The position numbers and the translations under genes were made by a program. A stretch of DNA of 24,936 nucleotides from NCBI GenBank assembly GCA_037134755.1, contig JBAXLO010000050.1:1-24936 (forward strand), given 5' to 3'. This document shows positions 7,995-14,911 of the stretch, one piece after another (the first letter of the stretch is position 1; each line of letters opens with the position of its first letter). Under the pieces are notes generated by a model. It had not been told where the DNA came from, did no database searches, and saw only the letters and a list, made by a program, of their open reading frames with translations. Source of the DNA: JBAXLO01 sp037134755. Its GTDB lineage: Bacteria; Bacteroidota; Bacteroidia; Bacteroidales; JACABE01.

Positions 7995-8564
7995 ATGATT
8001 TTAACAATAAACGCCTACGGGCATCCTACACTAAAAAAAGTTGCTAGTGATATAGATAAAAACTATCCGAATCTCGAGCAAATAATATCAGATATGTTTG
8101 AAACAATGTATCACTCGAAAGGTGTTGGTTTAGCGGCCCCTCAAGTTGATTACCCTATTAGATTAATAGTAATTGACACTATTCCTTTTAAAAAAGAATA
8201 CCCTGAAGCTATGGATATGAAAATGATTATGATCAACTGTCAAATAATTGAAGAAAGTGGAAATGATTGGCTTTATAATGAAGGTTGTTTAAGTGTTCCA
8301 AATATTCACGAAGATGTTTTACGTAAATCAAAAATAAAAATCAATTATCTTGATGAACATTTTAATGAGCATAGTCAAGAATTCATTGGAATAAATGCTA
8401 GAGTTATTCAGCATGAATATGATCATCTTGAAGGAAGATTATTTGTAGATAGAATTTCCCCATTAAGAAAAATGCTAATCAAACGAAAACTAACTGATAT
8501 TTCAAAAGGGATTGTTGATGTTGATTATAAAATGAGATTCCCATTTCAAAGCAGAAAGAAATAA
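7995..8564 (+). CDS. def: Peptide deformylase
   Basis: A 189-residue cytosolic metalloenzyme that removes the formyl group from the N-terminal methionine of new proteins. All three family motifs are intact: GVGLAAPQV (43-51), EGCLSVP (96-102) with the metal ligand Cys98, and QHEYDHLEG (139-147) with ligands His140 and His144 and catalytic Glu141. The length and motif spacing are normal. It is the middle gene of the ruvX - def - lipoprotein group, 15 nt after ruvX and 42 nt before the lipoprotein gene. A ruvX-def pairing is, to my knowledge, common in Bacteroidota. Confidence 0.95.
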   Translation: MILTINAYGHPTLKKVASDIDKNYPNLEQIISDMFETMYHSKGVGLAAPQVDYPIRLIVIDTIPFKKEYPEAMDMKMIMINCQIIEESGNDWLYNEGCLSVPNIHEDVLRKSKIKINYLDEHFNEHSQEFIGINARVIQHEYDHLEGRLFVDRISPLRKMLIKRKLTDISKGIVDVDYKMRFPFQSRKK

Positions 8565-8606
8565 ACTATAAATATTAATCTTATAGAAACATAAAAAAAA
8601 GTCATA

Positions 8607-9143
8607 ATGAAAATAAAAAACATCTTTTATTTAACAATTATAATTTCAATAATAATTGTTGCATGTAAACCATCAAAAAACACAAACTTAGATAGCATCT
8701 CAAAATTAGAAAAAGAAATATTTGCACCTAATGTAAAATTTGATTCAGTCAAAGTAAAACAATTAATAAGTATGTATACTGATTTTGCTGACAGATTTCC
8801 AAATGACACATGTGCTAGTAAATATCTTTTTAGTGCATCCAGACTTTATGTTAGTATAGAAAATTATCAACAATCTATTGCTTTGCTTGATAAAATCATT
8901 ACTAATTATCCTAATGCTAAGATTACACCCGATTGTATGTTTATGAAGGCTTATATATATGATGATAAAATAAAAGATTACAAGTCGGCATTAAAATATT
9001 ATAACGAATTTATTAATAAATATCCAACTCACGACCTAGTACCAGCGGCAAAAGCCTCTATAGGAAGTTTAGGAGTTCCTGCTGATGTTTTAATTAAAGG
9101 TTTTGAAAACACAAAAGCAATAAAGGTTGATACTATTAGGTGA
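8607..9143 (+). CDS. TPR-type lipoprotein
   Basis: A 178-residue predicted lipoprotein. Residues 1-19 are a hydrophobic signal ending in the lipobox IVAC, so Cys20 would be lipidated after cleavage. The mature part contains helical pairs of TPR or Sel1 style: about 65-95 (FADRFPNDTCASKYLFSASR), about 97-120 (ENYQQSIALLDKIITNYPNA) and about 130-160 (DYKSALKYYNEFINKYPTHD), the last two with the A/Y/P spacing of TPRs. Such proteins usually act as periplasmic or outer-membrane scaffolds, in the manner of BamD/YfiO, but no partner can be named. It closes the ruvX-def operon and is followed within 20 nt by a strong terminator. Confidence 0.82.
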   Translation: MKIKNIFYLTIIISIIIVACKPSKNTNLDSISKLEKEIFAPNVKFDSVKVKQLISMYTDFADRFPNDTCASKYLFSASRLYVSIENYQQSIALLDKIITNYPNAKITPDCMFMKAYIYDDKIKDYKSALKYYNEFINKYPTHDLVPAAKASIGSLGVPADVLIKGFENTKAIKVDTIR

Positions 9144-9161
9144 CAAAATTATGATAAATGT

Positions 9162-9206
9162 AAAACGTCCTGAATAAATGATTCTCACATTTATTCAGGA
9201 CGTTTT
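9162..9206. terminator. Strong bidirectional terminator
   Basis: Two perfectly complementary 19-nt arms at 9162-9180 and 9188-9206 (core CGTCCTGAATAAATG) with a 7-nt loop. The plus strand continues into a T-rich run, and the minus strand side is also T-rich. It ends the ruvX-def-lipoprotein operon and may also stop the minus-strand small gene at 9229. Confidence 0.93.
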
Positions 9207-9228
9207 CTTTTTTATTATTCAGTTACTT

Positions 9229-9423
9229 TTAGTTATTTATTAAACCAAATGATCCTATAGTAACAGAATTAAAGACTCCTAACGACTTTGAAAAATTAAT
9301 CAGGTTTCTAATAATGTGTTTACCTGGTATGAGATCTTCCTCATTTTTATCAAAATCTTTTATATTGTTTGAATTATTATTTTTATCGGAGTCTGAAAAA
9401 TTAAAAGTGTAGTGTTTTTTCAT
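9229..9423 (-). CDS. Small protein downstream of the ECF sigma factor
   Basis: A 64-residue protein, unrecognised with certainty. The first half is Asn/Asp/Lys-rich and probably disordered; the second half (about 33-64) has a short pattern PGKHIIRNLINFSKSLGVF followed by a hydrophobic GSFGLINN end. From memory, many Bacteroidota carry a similarly short protein with a P..TI.NIL.FA/S motif just after an ECF sigma gene, so this may be the equivalent. It lies on the same strand as the sigma gene with a 201-nt gap that holds a 9-bp hairpin. A function as a sigma partner or antagonist is only speculation. It could also be a chance open frame, but the ATG, the bounded position before a terminator and the composition favour a real gene. 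Confidence 0.55.
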   Translation of the reverse strand: MKKHYTFNFSDSDKNNNSNNIKDFDKNEEDLIPGKHIIRNLINFSKSLGVFNSVTIGSFGLINN

Positions 9424-9574
9424 ACGTTATTATTAAATTAAACTTTCTTAATATAAAAATAACGCAACTTCAATTCAAATATTGTATCTTAAATATTATT
9501 TTTTTAGTCCAATGATATTATTCCAGGTAAAATAATAATTCTTTATATGTAGAATACTTTTTACAGCCCTATAT

Positions 9575-9598
9575 TCCTCTTCTACAAACAGAAGAGGA
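9575..9598. repeat. 9-bp hairpin between sigma factor and small gene
   Basis: TCCTCTTCT (9575-9583) and AGAAGAGGA (9590-9598) with a 6-nt loop. There is no T-run on the minus strand, so it could be a processing or attenuation hairpin rather than a full terminator. Confidence 0.5.
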
Positions 9599-9624
9599 GT
9601 TAATTACATGGACTGTTAATACTA

Positions 9625-10209
9625 TTATGTTGTTAAAATAATATTATTTTGTTCTACCAATTTCCTCAAGTTTCTTATTGCATATCTCATACGTCCAAGA
9701 GCTGTATTTATGCTTACATTAGTATGATCAGCAATATCTTTAAAGCTCATGTCAGCGAAATGACGCAATTCAATAACTTCTCTTTGTTCTTCTGGTAAAT
9801 AATCAAGAAGACTTCTTACATCTGAATGAATTTGTTCAGTGATCATCTTTTTTTCAATTGAATCATCACTAATCATAATTGTATCAAAAATATTAAAGTC
9901 GGGGCTATTATCAACCAATTGAATTTTACGTGCTTTACGGAAGTGGTCAATTGTAATGTTATGAGCAATTCTCATTACCCAATGTATAAACTTCCCTTCT
10001 TCCTTATAATTTCCGGAACGAAGAGTGAGGATAACTTTTACGAAAGTTTCCTGAAAAAGATCTTCTGCTAGCATACGATCCTTCACTACCACTAAAATGT
10101 GAGAGAATATTTTCTTCTGATGACGTGTAATTAAACATTCGAGCATCTGATGATTACCATTTAAATATTCAGCTATTAGCTCATTATCGCTAAGATTGCT
10201 TACATTCAT
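9625..10209 (-). CDS. ECF-type RNA polymerase sigma factor (RpoE/SigW-like)
   Basis: A 194-residue sigma-70 family protein of the ECF group. Region 2 spans about 25-95 with AEDLFQETFVKVI (48-60), which contacts core polymerase and the -10 region, and IHWVMRIAHNITIDHFRK. Region 4 spans about 130-185: LDYLPEEQREVIELRHFADMSF followed by the DNA-recognition helix IADHTNVSINTALGRMRYAIRNLRK. Regions 1.1 and 3 are absent, as expected. No anti-sigma gene with a membrane segment is adjacent; only the 64-residue protein follows. The ATG is preceded by AAGGAGG, a full Shine-Dalgarno that is unusual in this phylum. A complete promoter match lies about 105 nt upstream. Confidence 0.93.
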   Translation of the reverse strand: MNVSNLSDNELIAEYLNGNHQMLECLITRHQKKIFSHILVVVKDRMLAEDLFQETFVKVILTLRSGNYKEEGKFIHWVMRIAHNITIDHFRKARKIQLVDNSPDFNIFDTIMISDDSIEKKMITEQIHSDVRSLLDYLPEEQREVIELRHFADMSFKDIADHTNVSINTALGRMRYAIRNLRKLVEQNNIILTT

Positions 10210-10314
10210 TGTTTCCTCCTTTTGTTATTGTTTCTAATAAAAAGAGTAAATATTTATTCGATAATCAGCCCTCCTGTGTTAAATTGTTATTAATAAATTC
10301 TTGAAATAATTTTG

Positions 10315-10344
10315 CAAATATACGATATATTTTAATAAAAACAA
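10315..10344 (-). promoter_or_regulatory. Promoter of the ECF sigma factor gene
   Basis: On the minus strand TTG (10344-10342), a 19-nt spacer, and TATATTTG (10322-10315), an exact Bacteroidota promoter. The predicted start near 10309 gives a leader of about 100 nt, ending in the AAGGAGG ribosome-binding site at roughly 10214-10220. Confidence 0.7.
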
Positions 10345-10461
10345 TACTTTATTTAATATTTTTTTAAAATAAAGTTATTTTATTATATAATACGTTTCAA
10401 ATTGAAAAATGTTCATATACTTTACAATAATAATTAATAGAGGTTGAAAACTTATTTTTAG

Positions 10462-10469
10462 TAATTTTG
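10462..10469 (+). promoter_or_regulatory. -7 promoter element for uvrA
   Basis: TAATTTTG matches TAnnTTTG, 20 nt upstream of the uvrA ATG. The nearest TTG (10444-10446) is only 15 nt away, so the -33 element is poor. Confidence 0.45.
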
Positions 10470-10489
10470 CAGAATAAAAATAACATTAA

Positions 10490-13312
10490 ATGCTAAGCGA
10501 AAACATTGGAAATTTAGACTCTAAGAAATACATTATAATAAAAGGTGCAAAGGTTAATAATCTGAAGAATATTGATGTTGCGATACCTCGAAATAAATTT
10601 ATTGTAATCACCGGGCTGTCCGGCTCGGGCAAATCTTCGCTAGCATTTGACACTTTATACGCCGAGGGACAACGAAGATATGTAGAAAGTTTGAGCGCTT
10701 ATGCCCGTCAGTTTTTGGGTAGGATGTCGAAACCGGAAGTTGACTATATTAATGGAATTTCGCCGGCTATAGCTATCGAACAGAAGGTTAATAACCGCAA
10801 TCCACGTTCGACTGTTGGCACAACTACTGAAGTATATGAGTATTTAAAGCTTTTATTTGCCCGGATCGGTGTTACTTACTCCCCTATTTCGGGTGCTAAG
10901 GTAAAAAGGCATACGGTAACCGATGTTGTTGATTATATTTTGTCATTAAAGGATGATACTAAAGTAATTATTCATGCACCATTGATCGTTAAAGCCGAAA
11001 GAACTCAGGAAGAGCAGTTAAATATATTAAAACAGCAAGGTTTTACGCGTCTGATAGTTAAAGATAAGATTGAGAAGATTGATGATATCCTAAAGAAACC
11101 TATTGCTAAGAAAACGGAACTCACTATACTGATCGACAGGATAGTTGTAAAGAAAGATGATGATGATCTTAGTTCCCGATTAGCTGATTCAATACAGACT
11201 TCTTTCTTCGAAGGCGAAGGTTTTTGTAATATTGATGTAATTAATGGTGATAAAACGATTAAGAAAGTCTTTTCTAATCGTTTTGAATTAGACGGAATAA
11301 CTTTTGAAGAGCCTTCAGCTAACCTTTTTAGCTTTAATAATCCTTTTGGAGCCTGCAAAAGATGCGAGGGCTTCGGTTCAGTAATCGGTATTGACGAAGA
11401 TTTGGTAATTCCTAATAAGGCATTGTCAATTTTTGAAGATGCAGTTGCCTGTTGGAAAGGTGAGAAGATGAGCGAATGGAAAAATGAATTGGTGATGAAT
11501 GCCTATAAATTCAATTTCCCAATTCATAAACCGTATTACGATCTTAATGAAGAGCAAAAAGCCTTGCTATGGACTGGGAATGCTCATTTTGGAGGCATTG
11601 ACAACTTTTTTAAGTACGTTGAAGAACAAACTTACAAGATTCAATACCGCGTAATGCTTTCCAGATACAGAGGAAAGACGGTTTGCCCTGATTGTAAGGG
11701 AACCAGGCTCAGAAGTGATGCTAATTTTGTAAAGATAAACGGTAAGTCAATTACTGATTTTGTTTTGATGCCTATTAATAAAGCAATTGAATTCTTTCAA
11801 AACATTCAATTGAATGAATATGAAGCTAAGGTTGCTAAAAGATTGCTTACCGAGATATTAAATCGTTTAAAAGTTATAGATGATGTTGGCTTAGGATATC
11901 TTACACTTAACAGATTGTCCAATTCATTGTCGGGTGGCGAGTCACAACGTATCAATTTAGCTACCGCATTAGGTAGTTCTCTGGTTGGGTCGATGTATAT
12001 TTTGGATGAGCCGAGTATAGGGCTTCACCCAAGGGACACACATAGGTTAATAAAAGTTCTTCAGCAGCTAAAGAAGCTCGGCAACACCGTAATTGTAGTT
12101 GAACATGATGAGGAGATAATGAAAGCTGCCGATCATATAATTGATATTGGTCCTTATGCAGGTAATAATGGTGGTGAACTGGTTTTTACGGGGACTATGG
12201 AAGAGCTTTTGAAAGAAAACAAAGGCCTGACTTCCGATTATCTGTCGGGGAAAAAGCAAATAGAGCTTCCTGATAGCCGGAGGAAGTGGAAAGACTTTAT
12301 TGAGATAAAAGGTGCGAGAGAAAATAATCTTAAATCTATTGATGTTAAGTTCCCTTTAAAAGTAATGACGGTCATTACAGGCGTTAGTGGGTCGGGAAAA
12401 TCCTCTTTAGTGAAGAGTATCCTCTTCCCTACCCTCAAAAAACTCTATGGAGGCTATGGCGAGAAGACCGGTAAGTACGATAAGATAGAAGGAGATATGA
12501 ATAAAATAAGCGATGTGGAGTTTATCGACCAGAATCCGATAGGAAGATCCACACGTTCAAATCCTGCTACTTATGTAAAGGCTTATGATGACATTAGAAC
12601 GCTGTTTGCCGATCAGCAACTGGCTAAAGTTAGAGGATATAAGCCCGGTTATTTCTCTTTTAATGTCGAAGGTGGCAGATGTGAGGAGTGTGAAGGCGAA
12701 GGAGTAGTGAAGATAGAGATGCAGTTTATGGCTGACGTCTCTCTTATCTGCGAAAGCTGTGGTGGTAAGCGTTTCAGAGAAGAAGTTTTGGATATTAAAT
12801 ATAAAGATAAGAACATTAGCGAGGTTCTTGACCTTACCGTTACAGAAGCTCTCGAATATTTTGGTGGAGATGCTAAACTTTTGGCTGTTGAGCAACGTAT
12901 TCAAACCAAACTTCAGCCTTTGGAAGACGTTGGACTTGGTTATTTAAAACTCGGACAGACTTCTAGCTCATTAAGTGGTGGCGAGGCTCAAAGAATTAAG
13001 CTTGCTTCGTTCCTTACTAAAGGTGTTACCGACAAACCTACGCTCTTTATCTTTGATGAACCGACTACAGGTTTGCATTTTCATGATATTAATAAGCTTA
13101 AGAAGGCTTTTGATGCTTTAATTACCAAAGGACATACCGTTATTGTTATCGAACACAATATGGAAATTATTAAATGTGCCGACTGGATCATAGATTTAGG
13201 TCCTGAGGGTGGTGATACCGGTGGAAATATAGTTTTTGAAGGCTTACCGGAAGACATTGTTAAATGCAAAATGTCTTATACTGCAAAGTTTCTTATTAAT
13301 AAAATTAAATAA
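10490..13312 (+). CDS. uvrA: Excinuclease ABC subunit A
   Basis: A 940-residue DNA-damage recognition ATPase of nucleotide excision repair, working as a dimer with UvrB. Both ABC modules are intact. The first has Walker A GLSGSGKSS (42-50), and its signature LSGGESQRINLA and Walker B LDEPSIGLHPRD lie near 480-515. The second has GVSGSGKSSL and later LSGGEAQRIKLA and FDEPTTGLHFHD. Zinc-binding cysteines appear as CKRCEGFG and CPDCKGTRLR in the first half and CEECEGEG with CESCGGKR in the second. The N-terminal SAYARQFLGRM motif is also typical. The length is normal. Its base composition looks more GC-rich than that of most neighbours, as expected for a conserved core gene. It is followed 42 nt later by a PAS gene on the same strand. 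Confidence 0.97.
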   Translation: MLSENIGNLDSKKYIIIKGAKVNNLKNIDVAIPRNKFIVITGLSGSGKSSLAFDTLYAEGQRRYVESLSAYARQFLGRMSKPEVDYINGISPAIAIEQKVNNRNPRSTVGTTTEVYEYLKLLFARIGVTYSPISGAKVKRHTVTDVVDYILSLKDDTKVIIHAPLIVKAERTQEEQLNILKQQGFTRLIVKDKIEKIDDILKKPIAKKTELTILIDRIVVKKDDDDLSSRLADSIQTSFFEGEGFCNIDVINGDKTIKKVFSNRFELDGITFEEPSANLFSFNNPFGACKRCEGFGSVIGIDEDLVIPNKALSIFEDAVACWKGEKMSEWKNELVMNAYKFNFPIHKPYYDLNEEQKALLWTGNAHFGGIDNFFKYVEEQTYKIQYRVMLSRYRGKTVCPDCKGTRLRSDANFVKINGKSITDFVLMPINKAIEFFQNIQLNEYEAKVAKRLLTEILNRLKVIDDVGLGYLTLNRLSNSLSGGESQRINLATALGSSLVGSMYILDEPSIGLHPRDTHRLIKVLQQLKKLGNTVIVVEHDEEIMKAADHIIDIGPYAGNNGGELVFTGTMEELLKENKGLTSDYLSGKKQIELPDSRRKWKDFIEIKGARENNLKSIDVKFPLKVMTVITGVSGSGKSSLVKSILFPTLKKLYGGYGEKTGKYDKIEGDMNKISDVEFIDQNPIGRSTRSNPATYVKAYDDIRTLFADQQLAKVRGYKPGYFSFNVEGGRCEECEGEGVVKIEMQFMADVSLICESCGGKRFREEVLDIKYKDKNISEVLDLTVTEALEYFGGDAKLLAVEQRIQTKLQPLEDVGLGYLKLGQTSSSLSGGEAQRIKLASFLTKGVTDKPTLFIFDEPTTGLHFHDINKLKKAFDALITKGHTVIVIEHNMEIIKCADWIIDLGPEGGDTGGNIVFEGLPEDIVKCKMSYTAKFLINKIK

Positions 13313-13354
13313 AAACTATTCTTAATTATTAATTCTTAATTTTAAATTGAATTT

Positions 13355-13702
13355 ATGAATGCACCTGACTTTTATAACGAATTAAATGCAGCTATTACCG
13401 TTTGTGATAAGGACGGTAAGATACTTTATATGAATAATAAATCAGCAAAGACTTTCGAGAAGTATGGTGCTGATAAATTAGTTAGCCAAAACCTGTTGGA
13501 TTGCCACCCAGAACCTTCCAAAACAAAGCTTAAAGGCATGTTGATAAACAAAGACACCAATGCATATACTATTGAGAAGAATGGTATCAAGAAATTGATC
13601 TATCAAACACCCTGGTTTACCGATGGTGAATATATGGGCTATGTAGAGATGTCTTTTGAGATACCTATGGACATGAATCATTTCATAAGGCAAAATAGTT
13701 AA
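13355..13702 (+). CDS. Single PAS-domain protein
   Basis: A 115-residue soluble protein consisting almost wholly of one PAS domain. ITVCDKDGKILYMNNKSAKTFEKYG (14-38) is the characteristic first half, where a strand-turn-strand leads into the N/S-A helix, and the strand pairs around KLIYQTPWFTDGEYMGYVEMSFEIP (80-105) form the back of the sheet. A CHPEPSKTKL motif (51-60) sits where many short Bacteroidota PAS proteins have the same phrase. No output domain (kinase, cyclase, HTH) is attached, so it may sense a ligand or redox state and pass the signal by binding another protein. It is 42 nt after uvrA, possibly cotranscribed. Confidence 0.82.
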   Translation: MNAPDFYNELNAAITVCDKDGKILYMNNKSAKTFEKYGADKLVSQNLLDCHPEPSKTKLKGMLINKDTNAYTIEKNGIKKLIYQTPWFTDGEYMGYVEMSFEIPMDMNHFIRQNS

Positions 13703-13753
13703 TCAAAACAGCATAGTTTTTTAAGCAATATTTGCTATAATGTTACTTTATAA

Positions 13754-14047
13754 GTAATTGTGTATTTTTCCACGAACAGTGCTGGAATGATAGCGAACAG
13801 TGCCGGAATGATAGCGAAGAGTGTTGGAATGATAGCTCACAGTGTTGGAATCGTTGCTCACAGTGTTGGATCTATACATGAATATGTCGGCAACGTTGCT
13901 TATAATTTTGGATAGATATATCTATGTATTGGCAAGGTTGGTCTTGGTGTTGAATCTATTCGTGAATATGACGGCACGGTCAAGGAAGGTGTTGGAATGA
14001 TACGTGAATGTGATGGAATGATACGTGAATATGTCGGATCAATATAA
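13754..14047 (+). repeat. Degenerate 21-bp tandem repeat that keeps a reading frame
   Basis: Between 13775 and 13915 about seven units of 21 bp follow one another (starts 13775, 13796, 13817, 13838, 13859, 13880, 13901), and a more decayed set continues to about 14047. The strongest unit reads AACAGTGTTGGAATGATAGC. Because 21 is a multiple of three, one frame stays open from 13754 to 14047 except for a TAG at 13913. It would encode heptads of the type NSAGMIA / HSVGIVA. A GTG at 13760 is the only start candidate. It may be a decayed repeat protein or simply a minisatellite; I do not count it as a gene. Confidence 0.6.
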
Positions 14048-14076
14048 TACAGTTTTTGAACAATTCTATGAGACCA

Positions 14077-14135
14077 ATTTGAAGATTTGGTGATTTGGTA
14101 ATTTGACGATTTGAAAATTTTACAATTTGTCAATA
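14077..14135. repeat. Short tandem repeat of 8-9 bp units
   Basis: Repeated gATTTG / aATTTG words (for example GATTTGGTGATTTGGTAATT and its continuation) run through this stretch. Such simple ATTTG-rich tracts are, from memory, frequent between genes in Bacteroidota. No function is evident. Confidence 0.6.
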
Positions 14136-14251
14136 TCATTTACTAAATCAATTTTGACAAAGATAAACAAACATTCTGAATTATATGTTTATGTTTTTTA
14201 ATGTTAAATGAGTATTGCGAGTCCTGATTATTTTTTTAAGTAAAAAACAGT

Positions 14252-14259
14252 TATCTTTG
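14252..14259 (+). promoter_or_regulatory. -7 promoter element for the exported protein / TonB receptor operon
   Basis: TATCTTTG is an exact -7 match 23 nt upstream of the TTG start at 14283. There is no TTG at the -33 position. Confidence 0.45.
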
Positions 14260-14282
14260 CAAAGAATTATAAACTTTTTAAT

Positions 14283-14804
14283 TTGAAAAAAATTATCTCA
14301 ATATTTGTAGTAATAATTTTGCTTTTTAATACTTTAGGTAATCTAATTGTATTTGAAGGTATGTATTATTCTATACATAAAGATGTAAGAACTAACCTTA
14401 TTAAAAATATTCCCGACAATAAACTTATTACAATTACTATAGTTAATAAAACTAATCCAACAGTAAGATTTACTGATAAGGATGAGTTTATTTATAATAG
14501 AAAAATGTATGATATTGTAAAGCAAAAGACCGTTGGGAATACCACTATTTATTATTGTTTAAATGATAATAAAGAAGACAATTTGTTTGCAAATCTTAAT
14601 AAAGATATTAAAAACAATATGGATTCAAATCCTGTAAAGAATAAAACCCAACAGATCCTTAAGAAGATAACAGTACCTCTTTTTTATGAAGATGCTAAAG
14701 TACAACTATTAAATATTTCTTTCAATTTAATTTATTCCTCAAATACTTTAAATAAAAACAATACATATATTGATGTATTAACTCCTCCTCCAATTTCTAT
14801 TTAA
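14283..14804 (+). CDS. Small exported protein preceding a TonB receptor
   Basis: A 173-residue protein with a TTG start: the first residues (KKIISIFVVIILLFNTLGN) form a signal or anchor segment that any later ATG would cut off. The remainder is predicted to be periplasmic. A phrase KDEFIYNRKMYDIVKQKTVGN with YYCLNDNKEDNLFANLN is reminiscent, from memory, of short Bacteroidota proteins encoded just before metal-related TonB receptors, ending in a Pro-rich tail (here TPPPISI). It contains one Cys and no His cluster. It lies 107 nt upstream of the receptor on the same strand with no terminator between, so the two are probably cotranscribed. No biochemical activity can be assigned. Confidence 0.7.
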   Translation: MKKIISIFVVIILLFNTLGNLIVFEGMYYSIHKDVRTNLIKNIPDNKLITITIVNKTNPTVRFTDKDEFIYNRKMYDIVKQKTVGNTTIYYCLNDNKEDNLFANLNKDIKNNMDSNPVKNKTQQILKKITVPLFYEDAKVQLLNISFNLIYSSNTLNKNNTYIDVLTPPPISI

Positions 14805-14911
14805 TAATTACATAGTCAATTTAACTACTTCTTTTTATTTATAAATCATTATTGTTCAATAAATAAAAGGTATTGTAGTTTTTATTAAATAATTATTAAA
14901 TAAGTAAAACA

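Noticed and set aside
11005..11358. Antisense frames inside uvrA, cas9, cas1 and def
   Set aside because: Their products have no recognisable domains and are shadows of strongly supported genes on the other strand.
13900..14139. Minus-strand 79-codon frame across the tandem repeat
   Set aside because: It only reads the opposite strand of the repeats and simple-sequence tract; composition and repeats explain it.
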